Source: Paramecium pentaurelia (taxonomy: Eukaryota > Ciliophora > Oligohymenophorea > Peniculida > Parameciidae). From it: 64,000 nucleotides of DNA. Every line of letters starts with the position of its first letter. Within the stretch, counting starts at the first letter, position 1. The translations under genes were made by a program, and so were the position numbers. A model generated the notes under the pieces. The model was given only the letters and a program-made list of their open reading frames with translations, had not been told where the DNA came from and searched no databases. Below, piece after piece: positions 1 through 12,263 of the stretch. The stretch lies in NCBI GenBank assembly GCA_905183005.1, contig CAJJDO010000002.1:844656-908655 (forward strand). Direction: 5' to 3'.

Positions 1-42
1 TTGTAATACAAATAATTGATTTTATATAAATATCTGTATTAA

Positions 43-1378
43 ATGAAGCATTTTATGAGGTTCTCTAAAATAAGTAAAGCCTTCAAAGAAGTGCCATCCC
101 AATATGTTTATCAAATCAATCCAATCTAAAACTTTGAGTAAATAAAATAGTTTAGAGTTATTGATTTGGAAGGTAATCTAATTGCTAAGGAATATAATAA
201 TATTCCAAAAGAAACACTCAATCAAATATTTGATTTGATGTTAACTGTAAACATGTTTATTTTGAAGTTTTTTAGATTGAAGAGATGGACAACATCCTTT
301 ACATGTCTTAAAGATAAGGAAAAATTTCATTTTACATGACTTCATTTGGTGAGACAGCTACAACTGTTGGCACTACAGCTGCACTCTAACCATAAGATTT
401 CATATTTCCATAATATAGAGAACAAGGTAGTTTTATGTGGAGAGGATTCACAATTGAATAAATAGTAAATCAATGTATAGGAAACCATTTAGATGGTGGA
501 AAAGGTAGATAAATGCCTGTACATTATGGAAGTAAAGATTTGAACATAGTCACTGTGTCATCACCTCTAAGTAAAATATAATTAATTGACGTATTATAGC
601 TACTTAAGTACCATAAGCAAGTGGAGCAGGATATGGATTTAGAGTTAATGGTGAAAATAAGATTGCAGCTACTTGGTTTGGAGAAGGGGCTGCTTCTGAA
701 GGAGATTTTCATTCTGCAATGAATTTTGCATAGACCTTAAAATGCTAAACATTATTTTTATGCAGAAATAATCATTATGCCATCAGCACACCTACAGATG
801 ATCAATTCAAAGGTGATACAATAGCTGGCAAAGCTCCAGCATATGGAATGAGAACATTGAAAATTGATGGTAATGATTTATTGGCTGTTTATAATGGAGT
901 TAAATATGCAAGAGAAGAAATTATAAAAAATAAAGAACCATTCTTTATTGAATTTATTACTTATAGAGTAATTATTATATAATATATATATATAGATTGG
1001 AGATCATTCAACATCAGATCATTCTGTATTGTATAGATCATAAGAGGAAATTGATTCATGGAAATCAGGAAACAATCCAATTAATAGATTAGGATTATTT
1101 TTGAAAAAGTAAGGACTTAGATAATTTAATGATGAACATGATAATTAAATTAGAAAAGATGTTAAAAATAGAGTGATTGCTGCTTTGAAACATGGATCTG
1201 AATGTATTTTATTTAATTATTATATAAAATAGAATAATCACCATCAATTCATGATTTGTTCACTGATGTTTATGATGAAGTCTTACCTCATCTATAAGAT
1301 TAATATACTTAATTAAGAGAACATTTAACTAAATATAAAGATCAATACCCAATCAATAAATTTAAAGGTGGATTATGA
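43..1378 (+). CDS. BCKDHA: Branched-chain 2-oxoacid dehydrogenase E1 subunit alpha (mitochondrial)
   Basis: TPP-dependent decarboxylase alpha subunit of the mitochondrial branched-chain ketoacid dehydrogenase complex, in Leu/Ile/Val catabolism. About 406 aa once four introns of 28-29 nt are removed (near 247, 573, 970 and 1202); the spliced length is a whole number of codons. The basic, Ser-rich N-terminus looks like a mitochondrial presequence. The family core is clear: RQMPVHYGSK, the TPP/Mg motif GEGAASEGD...CRNNHYAIS and the regulatory loop YRIGDHSTSDHS, which holds the serine phosphorylated by BCKD kinase in animals. The ATG at 43 is the first in frame. TAA and TAG are read as Gln throughout. 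No E1-beta gene is nearby. Confidence 0.95.
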
Positions 1379-1615
1379 TTATTTAAATATATAAAACACA
1401 ATAAATATTGTATAATTAATTGAATAACCATTTAAATTGTTTAAATGTTAAACTATCTTTATTTCCTTTTAAATATATATGTCATAATTATCATAAATTC
1501 TATAAATTTCTATTTCAAATTTTTGGTTTAAATGAAAATTCTGATAAAAATATCACTTTGAGATTATAAAAAATCTAAAAGAATTATATAATAAATATAT
1601 AAATATATAATAAGT

Positions 1616-2350
1616 TCAATCAAAGTAATAATGAATTCTCTCTTTATTTTTATCAATCACAAAATTTATTAATATAATAAAGACTTTTATCAAGTATACT
1701 ATAAGGAATACTTAATAAAAGAATAATATGATAACTGGTTTATATTTTGCAAGTATATATTAATGAAATTCCATGAATTAAAATTAGAATTTGTATTTCT
1801 TAAAATTAAGTACCATAAATATAGGTAAAAAGATGAATGATAGTATTATCATTGTTATAACATAAAAGTATCTTTAACAATTGGTTGCAATCTTCTATGT
1901 ACATCTTTCTGGAAACTATTAAAAGATTTCTAAGTTTGAATCACAATTTTTGCATAATTCAGAATAACAAATTTGGCAAAATATACTTTATTTCTCATTT
2001 AATAAACCAATAATTTAATTAGAATCACATTTGAAGCATTTTTTGAAACATTCTCCGTTTTTGAATTATTAACATTATTAGCATTAATCTTAGCTATAGT
2101 CTTTTTAATTTTTTAGTTTCTTTTGGTAAAATATCTAGATTGATAGATTATTATGGCTTTATAAAACAAATAGAAGTTCACAAATTGAACATTTCAAGTA
2201 TATTTTATCATCTGAAATAAATTTAAGCTTAAAATTCATTTCATCAAGTAAGATCCCAAGAATATCTTAATTATGTGAAACTTAAGCTAAGAAAGCATAA
2301 TCTTTGTTATTTTTATAGATTATATCTGAATCTAACAAAGGATTTTCCAT
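1616..2350 (-). CDS. Cys-rich putative zinc-binding membrane protein, unknown function
   Basis: Intronless frame of 244 aa running from ATG at 2350 to TGA at 1616 with Gln codons TAA/TAG. The middle third carries several paired cysteines (CSICELL, CQQCQQ, CFKCDS, CQICYSELCKNC), which suggests one or more zinc-binding modules. The C-terminal third has two long hydrophobic stretches (around IILSFIFLPIF and VIILFFYQVFLIVYL) expected to span a membrane. No named family was recognised; a membrane-anchored RING-like or DHHC-like protein is possible but unproven. It converges with the E1-alpha gene, 237 bp away. Coding status rests on the open frame and the Cys spacing. Confidence 0.6.
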
Positions 2351-2730
2351 TAAATTTAAATATTTAATTAATGATTTGTATAATAATATTATATATTCTT
2401 TAAATAATATTATCAATATTTGGTACAATAATTATTATAATATTACATTATGAATAATATGCATTATTGTTTATGAAAATAATATTGAATTCCACTTAAA
2501 AATTAATAGAATATTGTATAATATGTTTTTGATTTAAAGTACAAACAATTTGAATTTAATTTTTGATTTAATTGATTCACCATAGGTATTATTTAAATAA
2601 AAACTAAGAAGATTAATAAGTGATATATGGTGGAATTAAAAATTAGTCAATTTAAATAAAATTAATTGGATGTAATAATAATAGGTGGTGTTAAATTTTG
2701 ATTACCTAAGACCAGCTTAGAATTTGATTG
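2351..2730. other. Intergenic, AT-rich divergent promoter region
   Basis: Lies between the divergently transcribed Cys-rich protein gene and the SEC14-like gene. No coding frame or RNA gene was seen. It should contain both promoters, although the 5' end of the SEC14-like gene could extend into it. Confidence 0.4.
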
Positions 2731-3844
2731 ATGCTATTGTTCATGATGGTATTTGGAATGTATGACTATAAAGCATAATATATAAAAAGAAAAGAGAGAT
2801 CCAAAAGTTAAAGAAGAATCTGGGAGAATGTGCCATATGATGCATATGAAAAAGAAAAGATGGGTGATTTTATGAAAATTGTGACTAAAAATAAGGTTGT
2901 CTTACCTTAGAAGTAAATATTCTATTATTAATCTATTAGTTGGACTGATAGTGATACTTTGAAAATGGTGTATTGTGGTAAATTTAAGGATAAGAATTAC
3001 TTAAAAGTATTACAATCCCATTTGGCTTGGAGAGCTATCCCTAATAATTTTCAACCTACTGATATCAACATAGCATTTCTATAGAAAGGAATAGTTTATA
3101 CTCACGGTAGAGACAAACAATAAAGACCTATTATAATTATGAATCTTGAATTGGTGAATCTCAAACAAGTATAAAATTGAATTAATCTATAAGTTTAGTG
3201 AAGAAGTCTATATAAATGCTTTGAGCTATTACTTTGGTATAATCAAGAAGTATTGTTTTGTTCCTGGTAAAATTGAGAATTGGGTATTCATAATGGATAC
3301 TAAAAAGCTTGGACTTTCTAAATTCCCTTTCAAAGTAGAAAATTAGAATATACTATTTAGGCTATTCAAATAGCAACCAAAACTATGCAAGTTAATTTCT
3401 GTGGTTGTTTAGATAAACTTTATTTATTAAATCCATCTAGTTCATTAAGTTTTTCATGGAAAATGGTTTCAGGTATGATATTTCAAGTTATAATATAGCT
3501 GTGGCTGATGCTGATACTATGGAAAAGGTTTAAATGCTTAAACCAAATGAATATAATAAGATTTAAGACAGAATTGCATCTAATCAATTAGAAGAATAAT
3601 TTGGAGGTACATCTCCAAACTTAACAAAATTCTGGTTAGATTTCTAATGCTTATAAATAGGCCACCTATTAATATTGCAATACCAGGAGGATATACAGAA
3701 GAAATTTTGAAGGCTGTCGAATCAATGTAAACTGCTGAGATTGTAATACAAAAAGAAGTACCTGCATCAGAGGAGGATGAAATGAAGTTGTAGGAATAAA
3801 TTTCAAAGATGCAAATTAAAAAAGATGACGACGATGATGATTGA
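2731..3844 (+). CDS. SEC14-like CRAL-TRIO lipid-binding protein
   Basis: Predicted phosphatidylinositol/lipid-transfer type protein, about 327 aa after five introns of 25-27 nt. An N-terminal helical segment holding HLAWRAIPNNFQP is followed by the CRAL-TRIO fold: RPIIIMNLE, the stretch around WVFIMDTKKLGLSKF, and the C-terminal FGGTSPNLTKFWPP seen in SEC14-GOLD type proteins. The protein ends in a run of six Asp. The start is uncertain: an in-frame TGA lies at 2725, and ATGs at 2731, 2743, 2746 and 2758 are all possible; the first gives an unusually hydrophobic start (MLLFMMVFG), so 2758 may be the real one. The V-ATPase gene starts 45 nt downstream on the same strand. Confidence 0.85.
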
Positions 3845-3889
3845 TAGAGTGTATTAATGAATTATACATTCCATAAATTTAATATTAAT

Positions 3890-6505
3890 ATGAGTTTCTT
3901 TAGGTCTAAATAGATGAAATTTTATAGTTTAGTCATCCCAAGAGAAAGTGCTTGGGTGGTCATGGATCAATTGGGAAGACTAGGATAGTTACATATAATA
4001 GATTATGATCCTTTATTACCTATGATGAATAGACCATTTGCTAATTATGTAAAAAGGTACTTAAAACCTAGATAATTATAGATGTGATGAAGCATTGTTC
4101 AAATTGAGTGGACTTGACTCACTCCTTAAGTAATTCAAGAAAAATATAATTTATTGTGAAGATACTCAAAAGTTACTTGATCATTTCAGAGACATATAGA
4201 ATTCAAGGTAAAAACCTGGACATACATATTTTGATGAATTAGAATAGGAAATTGAGAGAAAAAAAAATAATATTTAAGAAATGTCAAATAATTTGTAGAA
4301 TTTATTAGATAGAGTAGATTAAATTACAGAATAAAAATTAGTATTAGAAAAAGCAAAAGAAATTTTGGGAAAATCAATGTTTTCATAGTAAATTGAGATA
4401 TATAACTTAGATCAACTCCTCATAACCTGAATGATTATTAATAATTAAAATTTGGATAATTAATTGGTGTTATTGATAAAGAAGATGAAACTAGATTTAA
4501 AAGAATAATGTTTAGAATTACAAAAGGTAATGCATGGGTTAATATTGTGGATCTTTTACCTGAAAAATAACATCATTAAATAAAAACATAAATAGATTTG
4601 AATAGAGTAAATGTTCTTCTTTAAACAAGGCATCATAACCTAGATGTTTATATGTTGTTGTTTATCCTGGAATGAATGATTAGAGTACATTGAAATAGAA
4701 ATTACTAAAAGTTTGTGATTCATTTTCTAAAAACAGAATTGAATATCCAAATTCATAAGAAACTATGGATAATAAATTAAGAGAATTATCTATTCAAATA
4801 AATGAAACATAAAGTTTAATTCAAATGACTAAAAAATAATTAGATGTTACTTTAGATGAATTTGTAAAAGTAAAGAATGGATGTAATTGCTCTTATTTTG
4901 AATAATTAAGATTATATGTTTTAAAAGAGAAATATCTCTATGTTAATTTAAATTACTTAATTATGTAAGGTTCAATATTTACTGGAAACTTTTGGTTACC
5001 TGAAGGACTTGAAACTTTAGTTGAAGATAAATTAAGAAATGCTATGTAAAATAGTATTGAAAGATTTCCAACTGGATAAATTTAAGAAATGTAACCAAAA
5101 TAAGGAGATTTAGCTCCTACTTATTTTAATCTAAATGAAGTCACTATACCTTTTTAGGAAATTGTAAATACATATGGAATACCAAGATATTAAGAAGTTA
5201 ATCCTGGTTTATTTACAGTAATTACATTTCCATTTCTATTTGGTGTAATGTTTGCAGATATTGCTCATGGTTTTTTATTATTCTTATGTGGATTGTATGT
5301 GATATTCTGGAAAAAACAATTAAAGAGATAAACAGATTCAATGTTTAATGCAATGATTCCATTTAGATATATATTAACTCTTATGGGATTATTTGCATTT
5401 TATAATGGATTAATTTATAATGATTATCTATCAATATCTCTTAATCTTTTTGGTAGTTGTTATTATCCAAAAAATGAAGAATGGGAAAGAGAATAAAATT
5501 GTGTATATCCATTTGGTATTGATCCAGTTTGGTTAGCATCTGGATCAAGTCTAAATTTTATGAATTCCTATAAAATGAAATTATCTGTAATATTAGGAGT
5601 TACTCATATGTTATTTGGAATATTAATGAAAGGAGTTAATACATTATATTTCAGAAACTATTTAGATTTCTTTTGTGAATTCATTCCTTAATTATTATTT
5701 ATGGCATGTACATTTGGTTGGATGGATTTTCTTATCATAATGAAATGGTTGAATGTATATCCAAATGGAAAAGATCCTAGTATTATAGAAACTATGATTA
5801 ATTAAGTTTTAAAACCTATGGATGAATCTGAAACACCAATTTTTCCTAACAATGCTACTTTATAATTATCTATAACATAATTGTTAACAATGATTGCTAT
5901 AGTTAGTATTCCTTGGATGCTTTTACCTAAACCATTAATTTTAGGTTCAAGTCATAAGAAACATAGAGTTAGTGATCCTTAATATTAAAAATTGATTCCT
6001 GAAAGATAAGGATCTGAAATGGATATTGATTCTTAATAATTTAGAAAAGATTTATAGTTTGTTGTATCTGGTAAGAGTATGGAAATTCCTGAATAAGAAC
6101 ATGAATCAGGAGAAATATGGGTGCATTAAATGATAGAAACAATTGAATTTGTTTTAGGAGGTATCAGTAATACTGCATCATATCTTCGTTTATGGGCATT
6201 ATCTCTAGCTCATGGATAATTAGCAGAAGTGTTTTATGACATGTGTATAGCAGGAAAATTAGATATGGGTGGTATTGTAGGTGGATTAATGAGTGGATAC
6301 TTTTATATTGTATTTGCCTTGTTGACATTTGGAGTGTTAATGATGATGGATGTAATGGAATGTTTTTTGCATGCTTTAAGATTACATTGGTATAAATTTG
6401 TATCATTTTTAAAGGGTTGAATTTTAGAGTAAATTCTATAAAGCTGATGGGTATCTTTTCGTTGGATATTCTTATAACAAAATGTTATTAGAGCATCTTA
6501 AATGA
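3890..6505 (+). CDS. ATP6V0A: V-type proton ATPase 116-kDa subunit a (V0 sector)
   Basis: The membrane stator subunit of the proton-pumping V-ATPase, which forms the proton half-channels beside the c-ring and acidifies organelles (contractile vacuole, lysosomes and dense-core vesicles in ciliates). About 838 aa after four introns of 23-28 nt; other eukaryotic subunits a are about 830-850 aa. The N-terminal cytosolic half begins MSFFRSKQMKFYSLVIP and includes coiled coil; the C-terminal half has multiple TM helices. The essential arginine helix is present (SYLRLWALSLAHGQLAEV), as is the C-terminal motif LRLHWYKF..KFYKADGY, which is restored only when the last 28-nt intron (from 6394) is removed. 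Paramecium is known to have many subunit-a isoforms; which one this is cannot be told from the sequence alone. Confidence 0.97.
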
Positions 6506-6573
6506 CATTATTGGTCTGGTCAAAGGATATGTAATAATATTATATATTTCATATACGTTTTATTAATAAAATT

Positions 6574-8015
6574 ATGAATAGTTATCAATATGATAATGCT
6601 CACTTTACAGTTTAGGTAACAAGAAAACATTTCTTCTCTGATAAGGTTTATTAACTTTACTTATTCCAAGATGAAATCGTTATGACAGATGTATGCTCCA
6701 TTTTGATAAATCTAGAACACATTACGTTAACCTAAATACATAATTAAATTAAATTTGACTACTACAATCAATTGGATTGTTTAGGACTTAAAAATATTAG
6801 CTTTTTCTATTGCTTATCAAAATACTATTAAAGCTTTTTATGCTCCTAAATTACAACTTTTAAAAGAAATGATTGCAGGCAGAGTTTTTTATACTTCAAT
6901 TACTGAATTTTATTAAATTTAAATGCTTGTAGGAAATGGAATGTCAGGAGAAGTATATAAAATAGTATATTCATATAGGTTTATAGATGTGTCTCTAATA
7001 CTGGAGAATATTTTGCAGTTAAGAAATGTGAAAAAATGAAATTAGCATCTCATGAAGGAGGAATTGTAATTATATTTCCATTATCTTAGCCTCAATTAAT
7101 ACATGAACTCTCATTATTATAATCTCTTTAACATCCAAATATCTTAAAATTAAAGGAAGTCTATACTGATTAATCATATTATTACATTGTTACAGAATTT
7201 ATTGATGGAAGAGCATTAAGTACGGAATTATAATCTAGACCATATGGATTGAGTGTAGCTGAAACTATTAAGATAATGCTTTAAATTCTTGATGCTTTAA
7301 TCTATATATCAAATAGAGGGATTATGCATAGAGATATAAATCCTCATAACATTATGAAATCAGATTCTATTAAATTAATTGATTTTGGTTTAGCTAGAAA
7401 AATCAAAAATTAGTTAATATTTCCAACTTCTGGTACTCCTGGCTATATAGCACCAGAGATTATTAATTTTAATAAAGACAAATTATATGATGATAGAGCT
7501 GATGTCTATAGTTTGGGATGTGTTCTTTATAAATTGTAATTTCACTCTTTCTAACATATAGGTTAACTGGAGAGAATCTTTTTCATAAACAAAAAAATAT
7601 CTTCTAAGAAAATAAAGAAGGTATTTATGAATTAAGAAAAAATTATTAACATCCTGAAGTGAATTCTATAAAAATGGAATAATTATTTATTTTATTACCT
7701 TATATGTTAGAGAATGATCCCAATAATAGAATGAATGCTAAAGTATGTAAAATTGTAATTTAAGAGATTGATAATAATAATTAATAAATTGAAAAATTAA
7801 TTAAGAAACTTGTGATTTTCAAATAATTTTAATTTAGTACTGAAGAAACACATAATGAAAATAAAACTCCACATAGTTTGTCAACTAATAGTCAAAAGTA
7901 TAAAAAGTAATCTATGGATATTCTTAAGAAATCTGATGATACTTCAATTAAAGGACATAAAAAATAATAATAAACTATGGGTAATCTAAATTCAAGTTTT
8001 TATACTAAAAAATGA
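6574..8015 (+). CDS. Serine/threonine protein kinase with atypical catalytic loop
   Basis: About 455 aa after three introns of 22, 26 and 26 nt. The N-terminal ~120 residues do not resemble the kinase fold and may form a small PH-like domain. The kinase domain follows: glycine loop MLVGNGMSGEVY, catalytic Lys in YFAVKKC, HRDINPHN, LIDFGLA, GTPGYIAPE and a D-x-W-like helix ADVYSLGCVLY. The usual HRDLKPEN lysine is replaced (DIN instead of DLK), which could weaken activity or mark a divergent subfamily. The C-terminal tail is long and polar. The gene starts 68 nt after the V-ATPase stop. The exact kinase family cannot be named from the sequence. Confidence 0.85.
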
Positions 8016-8866
8016 AATTATATTTTTATTCATAATTTTAAAGGTATATCTATTTTATCAATCTTAATACAAATTTTCTAGAATTCAAGTATTTAATAAA
8101 TGATTAAAATATATAATGCTTTCTATTTATATTTTAATCAAAAACAAGTATTTCTCTGTTAGTATTAACTAATAAATTATAATTATTAAATATATACTTA
8201 ATATCTAAAATTCTGCAATCATAGACTTAAAATTATTCAAAATATCTGTTATTTAAAAAAAGATTCAATACTATCAATAACTGTGTACATATAAAAATGA
8301 ATGGATAATAAGATAGATAAAGATTAATAGGAAAAATAAAAAAGAATTCATAATTGCAAATCATTTTATATCAAAATTATATAAAAATAAATTTTAATAT
8401 AAATTTTCATATAATATTATAGATGATAGAAATGAATAAATTAAAAGGCATATGCAGAATAATTTTTATCTTGAAAGACTATCAACTATTGAAATATATT
8501 CTATATTAATGAGGCTAAAAGAAATATAAAATTGTATTTATATATATGTTAATAGAATTAAGAAATTGGAATCTTAAGGATGATAATATTCATTATTTTG
8601 ATAGAATTCAATAATGGAGATGTAAAATTACAGTTAGAAATTAAATCTACATATTTGAAAAGTATGTATCCTAATTATAATTTAAATAATATTAATTAAC
8701 ATTATTTAAGATTAATGTATAAATTTTTTTGATTATACTTATAATATAAAAAGTAATAGATTTATAAAGTGATATTCTGTAATTTAATTAAAGAAAGAGA
8801 TTTAATAAATATCCCTTTTTAAATTTGATAATTCAAATTATTAAGTAATAACTTTAAATATTGATT
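8016..8866. other. Convergent intergenic region, no confident gene
   Basis: Very AT-rich DNA between the kinase (plus) and the RNase III-like gene (minus). Short stretches on the plus strand near 8296-8510 and 8550-8650 read as open frames, but with TGA as the only stop such frames are common by chance. No domain was recognised and no complete model could be built. Confidence 0.3.
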
Positions 8867-9868
8867 TCAAAATGCTAATTTTTCAAGCAGATGCTCTACT
8901 TTATCACCTAATGATTCATTTACATCTGATTTACTAAATTCATGTTATTCTAAAAATTGAAAATATTGAGTGTCATTCATTATTGAATTATCTAATTCAT
9001 ATATTAATGTGCTTTATTCAGAGGATTATTTTTCTTAGATATTTTTTTATATTTGATTTATCTTAGGTAATTTTGATTAATTTATCATTTTTGATTTGAT
9101 TTATCTCAAAGCCTCTTAATAAACAAGTTATTCTGTTTATCTCTTATTTATTCCTGTTTTAGAAATATTAATAAGAGAATCCAATTCTAATTATACTTTA
9201 TATACATTAATTTAATTGTCATCTTTTTTCCATTCTACAGATACTTTTGGAATCAAATTTGTATAGTTGTTAATGAATTCAAGGAATGATGATTTTGCAT
9301 TTTATTTTAATTCTGCTATGGGAATATTTTAACCTCTAATTTGTCATTTAAATGAATACTTGTCTAAAAGTTCTTTAATTATAGATTATGAAATTTCTCT
9401 AATATGTTCTAAATCGAATCCAGAATCAAAATATTATGCTGCTACAATAGATTTAAGTGTTTCAGCTAAAATTTTAGGGTTGTTTCTAAAGAAAATATAA
9501 ATGAAAATACTTTAAAGCTGTTTAATTACCTATTTAAACAAAGTTGTGTATATTGTATTATATTGCAATTTCTGCTAAATTTTTATCATTTAGTAGTCTT
9601 TGTCTCAATAAAACAAGATCACTTGGCTTTTTAATTTATGAATCTTTATTTGGATATCTATATATGTCTTTTGTTAATACCCTCTCTAAATTAAATAATC
9701 AGAGAAATAAAATTCAAAGATCATTTAACCAATTACAATAAATTCTTCATTGTTTCCATAAGGATATTTAATTCCTTTTTTAGATTAATATTCTAATTCA
9801 TGAATCTTATTAGTTAATGCTTATGCTAAAATATTAGTATTTTAAAATCTAAAGATTCTATTATTCAT
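8867..9868 (-). CDS. RNase III fold + dsRNA-binding domain protein, catalytic residues lost
   Basis: About 309 aa after introns of 23, 25 and 24 nt; the spliced length is exact. Residues ~1-150 follow the RNase III fold: FQNTNILAQALTNK, the position of the signature NERLEFLGD reading NNEEFIVIGQ, then LRQRLLNDKNLAEIAIQY, and ILAETLKSIVAAQYFDSGF where ILADVFEALIGAIYLDGGF is usual. All four acids that bind metal in active enzymes are replaced (E to I, D to Q, D to E, E to K). A dsRNA-binding domain follows at about residues 165-235 (KQNAKSSFLEFI...KRQTEQLVYQEALRQI), then a polar tail. The organisation resembles mitochondrial ribosomal protein mL44, an inactive RNase III/dsRBD protein, more than Dicer. 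That assignment is inference; a developmental small-RNA role is the alternative. Confidence 0.75.
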
Positions 9869-10275
9869 TATGAAGTTTAAATAATATTGTTTGTTAGTTG
9901 ACTATTAACTTTATATTGACTCAAAATTTAGATAATAACAATATTTTCTTAATATCAAATCATAGATGATTGTTTAATAAGTTATTTAAGATAAGTCTTA
10001 GTATCAATAATAATACATATTAATGGTGCTAAAATAAATAGTGAAGTTAAAGTATTAATTATTCATAAGAGTTTGTTTCAATTAAGAAGAAGTTATCATA
10101 GTGTTGATTATATTTAGTAAGTGATTTATTAAGAGGAATTGTCTATTAGTTGAAGTGATATTTCAATATGATTAAAATGCTTAAATTTTTCAATATAGTT
10201 TTAAAAGATTATATATCAAAATGGTACAATAATGCTATAATGACAAAAATTATATTAATAAAAGATGTATTATGA
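9869..10275. other. Intergenic, no confident gene
   Basis: Sits upstream of the RNase III-like gene and downstream of the importin-like gene, both on the minus strand. A plus-strand open stretch of about 70 codons near 9970-10160 has no recognisable motif and is probably chance. Confidence 0.3.
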
Positions 10276-11571
10276 TCAAGCTTCATCTAAAATTAAGGAG
10301 ATCAATTCTTCAAGTTACTCATATTAGCTACCCCTCCATTATTTTAATTTCTTTCTTTTTTCATTTGTCATTTCTAATCCATAATGTTCTTTTATATCCA
10401 TCAGAACTTCCAATGCTAAATGACAATTCTAATAATCAAAATAATTGTATCTTTCTTCACTTATTTCAAAAATTATTTCATTTAATACATTAATTTCTGT
10501 TTTAAGAATTTAACCTTAAATTAATTCTGATATTATTTTCAAACAAATATCTATGGATCGTTTAGAATGTGTTGTTCTAAGTAATTTAATAATATCATCA
10601 TATAATAAAAATGTAAATGATTATGTAGTTTCATTGTTTTTAAGTGCCAAATGATAAATAAAGTCTAATGCAGCTTAACAAGAATAACTATCTTCTTAAG
10701 TAATAGCAGATTTGATTACTTCATCTATATTTAAATTATCTAAACAAGAAATGATAAGTTTAACATCAGATCTCATAAATAATTCATCTATTAATCTTAT
10801 TATTTAACAAGTTTATTTATCATCTTATTATTCAGTCTATTTTAATAAATACTTTAGTTTATCATCATCAAATAATTCTAATAAACCATCACAAATTTCA
10901 CTTGCTTTTCTTAAAACTAATGCTGCTAAACTTAATCTAGCATCCATTAATTCAATTACTTTTATACAAATATCTACTATTTGTGATTACTTAATTATTT
11001 AATGAAATTCACAATCATTTAATTTATCTAATAATCCAAATAGTAATCTAAATACAGCATTAATATGTTCAAGTTAATCTTATTATAAATTAGATAATGA
11101 TTTTTAAGTTTCATTAAGAATATTAGATTAAAATAATTATTTTTTAATAGATCTGGCTATTTTTGAATCAGAATATAATACATTAGCCAAACCTAAATAA
11201 CATCTATATCTTATATCTTCATCTTCATTTGATTATAGTTTTTACATAAAATACATATGTATTTGATAATCATTAATTAAAGCATAAATTGTTTAATCTG
11301 ACTCAGAAGCACAAGAATTGGCTAATATTACTAGAGCCATTTTATCATTTGACTCAAATAATTCATTCATTAATTTTTTATCTTATAAAAGTTTATTTGA
11401 TTATCTTTCAATATTATGTATTAATTCTTAATGAATAGCCCAATATTTAGTAGATTATTCTTTATTATCAATTACTCTTTTTGATTTAAATATACTTTCC
11501 AACTAGTCTCTTCTTATTTATACTCTTAATTAATCTCTCTTTGCTCTCAATAAAGCATTAGAATCCAGCAT
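10276..11571 (-). CDS. Importin-alpha-like armadillo repeat protein
   Basis: Intronless, 431 aa. The first ~35 residues are basic (RAKRDQLRVQIRRDQLES and FKSKR), like a short importin-beta-binding (IBB) segment. The rest is a series of helical repeats with ARM character: MALVILANSCAS, YRCYLGLANVLYSDSKIA, ALVLRKASEICDGLL, LISCLDNLNIDEVI and AALDFIYHLALKN. This would make it a nuclear import adaptor, but it is shorter and more divergent than typical importin-alpha (about 500-550 aa), and the Trp-Asn arrays that bind NLS peptides are not evident, so cargo binding is unproven. The ATG at 11571 is the first in frame. Confidence 0.65.
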
Positions 11572-11826
11572 TTATATATTATAAATTATTAATATAAATA
11601 ACTAAATTATTAGTTAACATTATGTTAATTTTTATTATTCATTAATAAAATCATTAGTGTTCTTCTTAATCAATTTCTAATCTACTCATACATCTTTGTT
11701 TAAAATAAATAGAAAATCTAATCATTCTAATATTTTATTTTGGATCATCAAATTTATTAAGGTAATTATTATTAATCAATCATTATGTTTTTACTTCACT
11801 TTATTAAATAATAATTTATAATAATA

Positions 11827-12263
11827 ATGTCAGAGAATAACAAAAAATCTGTTATTATTGTTAAATAGAACTAAAAAGAAGAAGAGGAAGAGGAATCTGA
11901 ATCAGAATCTGAGTCATCTCATTGTTTCGTGAATTTTGTGAATTCTTATTCAAGGTTCATTAATGAATAAAGTGACACTTGCTTGGAGATGGGCTCAGTC
12001 CTTAATGAATTAAATGAATCAATTACAAACTCCAAGCCTCCTTAAGGAACAGTAGAAGAGTTATAATAAATCTTAGAAATAACTCCGTAATAGATCAATG
12101 AACTTGCTCAACAACTCAAACAACTTCCTGATTCTAAAATATATTAGTGTATCTAAAATATTGAGAAGTATGTATAATTTTATAATAAAATAGATTAAAT
12201 TTGAAATTACAATTAGATTTGAATGTTGAAATGGAGAAAGCCAAAGCAAATGGATTGATCTGA
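11827..12263 (+). CDS. Small acidic protein, unknown function
   Basis: 136 aa after one 26-nt intron near 12152. The N-terminal part has a strongly acidic stretch of Glu and alternating Ser/Glu (residues ~18-32), a likely casein-kinase-2 type target. The remainder is helical and Leu/Gln-rich (QQILEITPQQINELAQQLKQ). No family was recognised. It is divergent from the importin-like gene (255 bp between starts), so the two share an upstream region. Confidence 0.65.

Noticed and set aside
9544..9741. Plus-strand ORF of 65 codons
   Set aside because: Antisense shadow of the RNase III-like gene, which has recognisable domains and matching introns.
11620..11800. Minus-strand reading with a protein-like stretch (IRMIRFSIYFKQRCMSRLEI) upstream of the small acidic gene
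   Set aside because: Only about 24-35 codons, no supported start or intron and no recognised family; it sits in a divergent promoter region.
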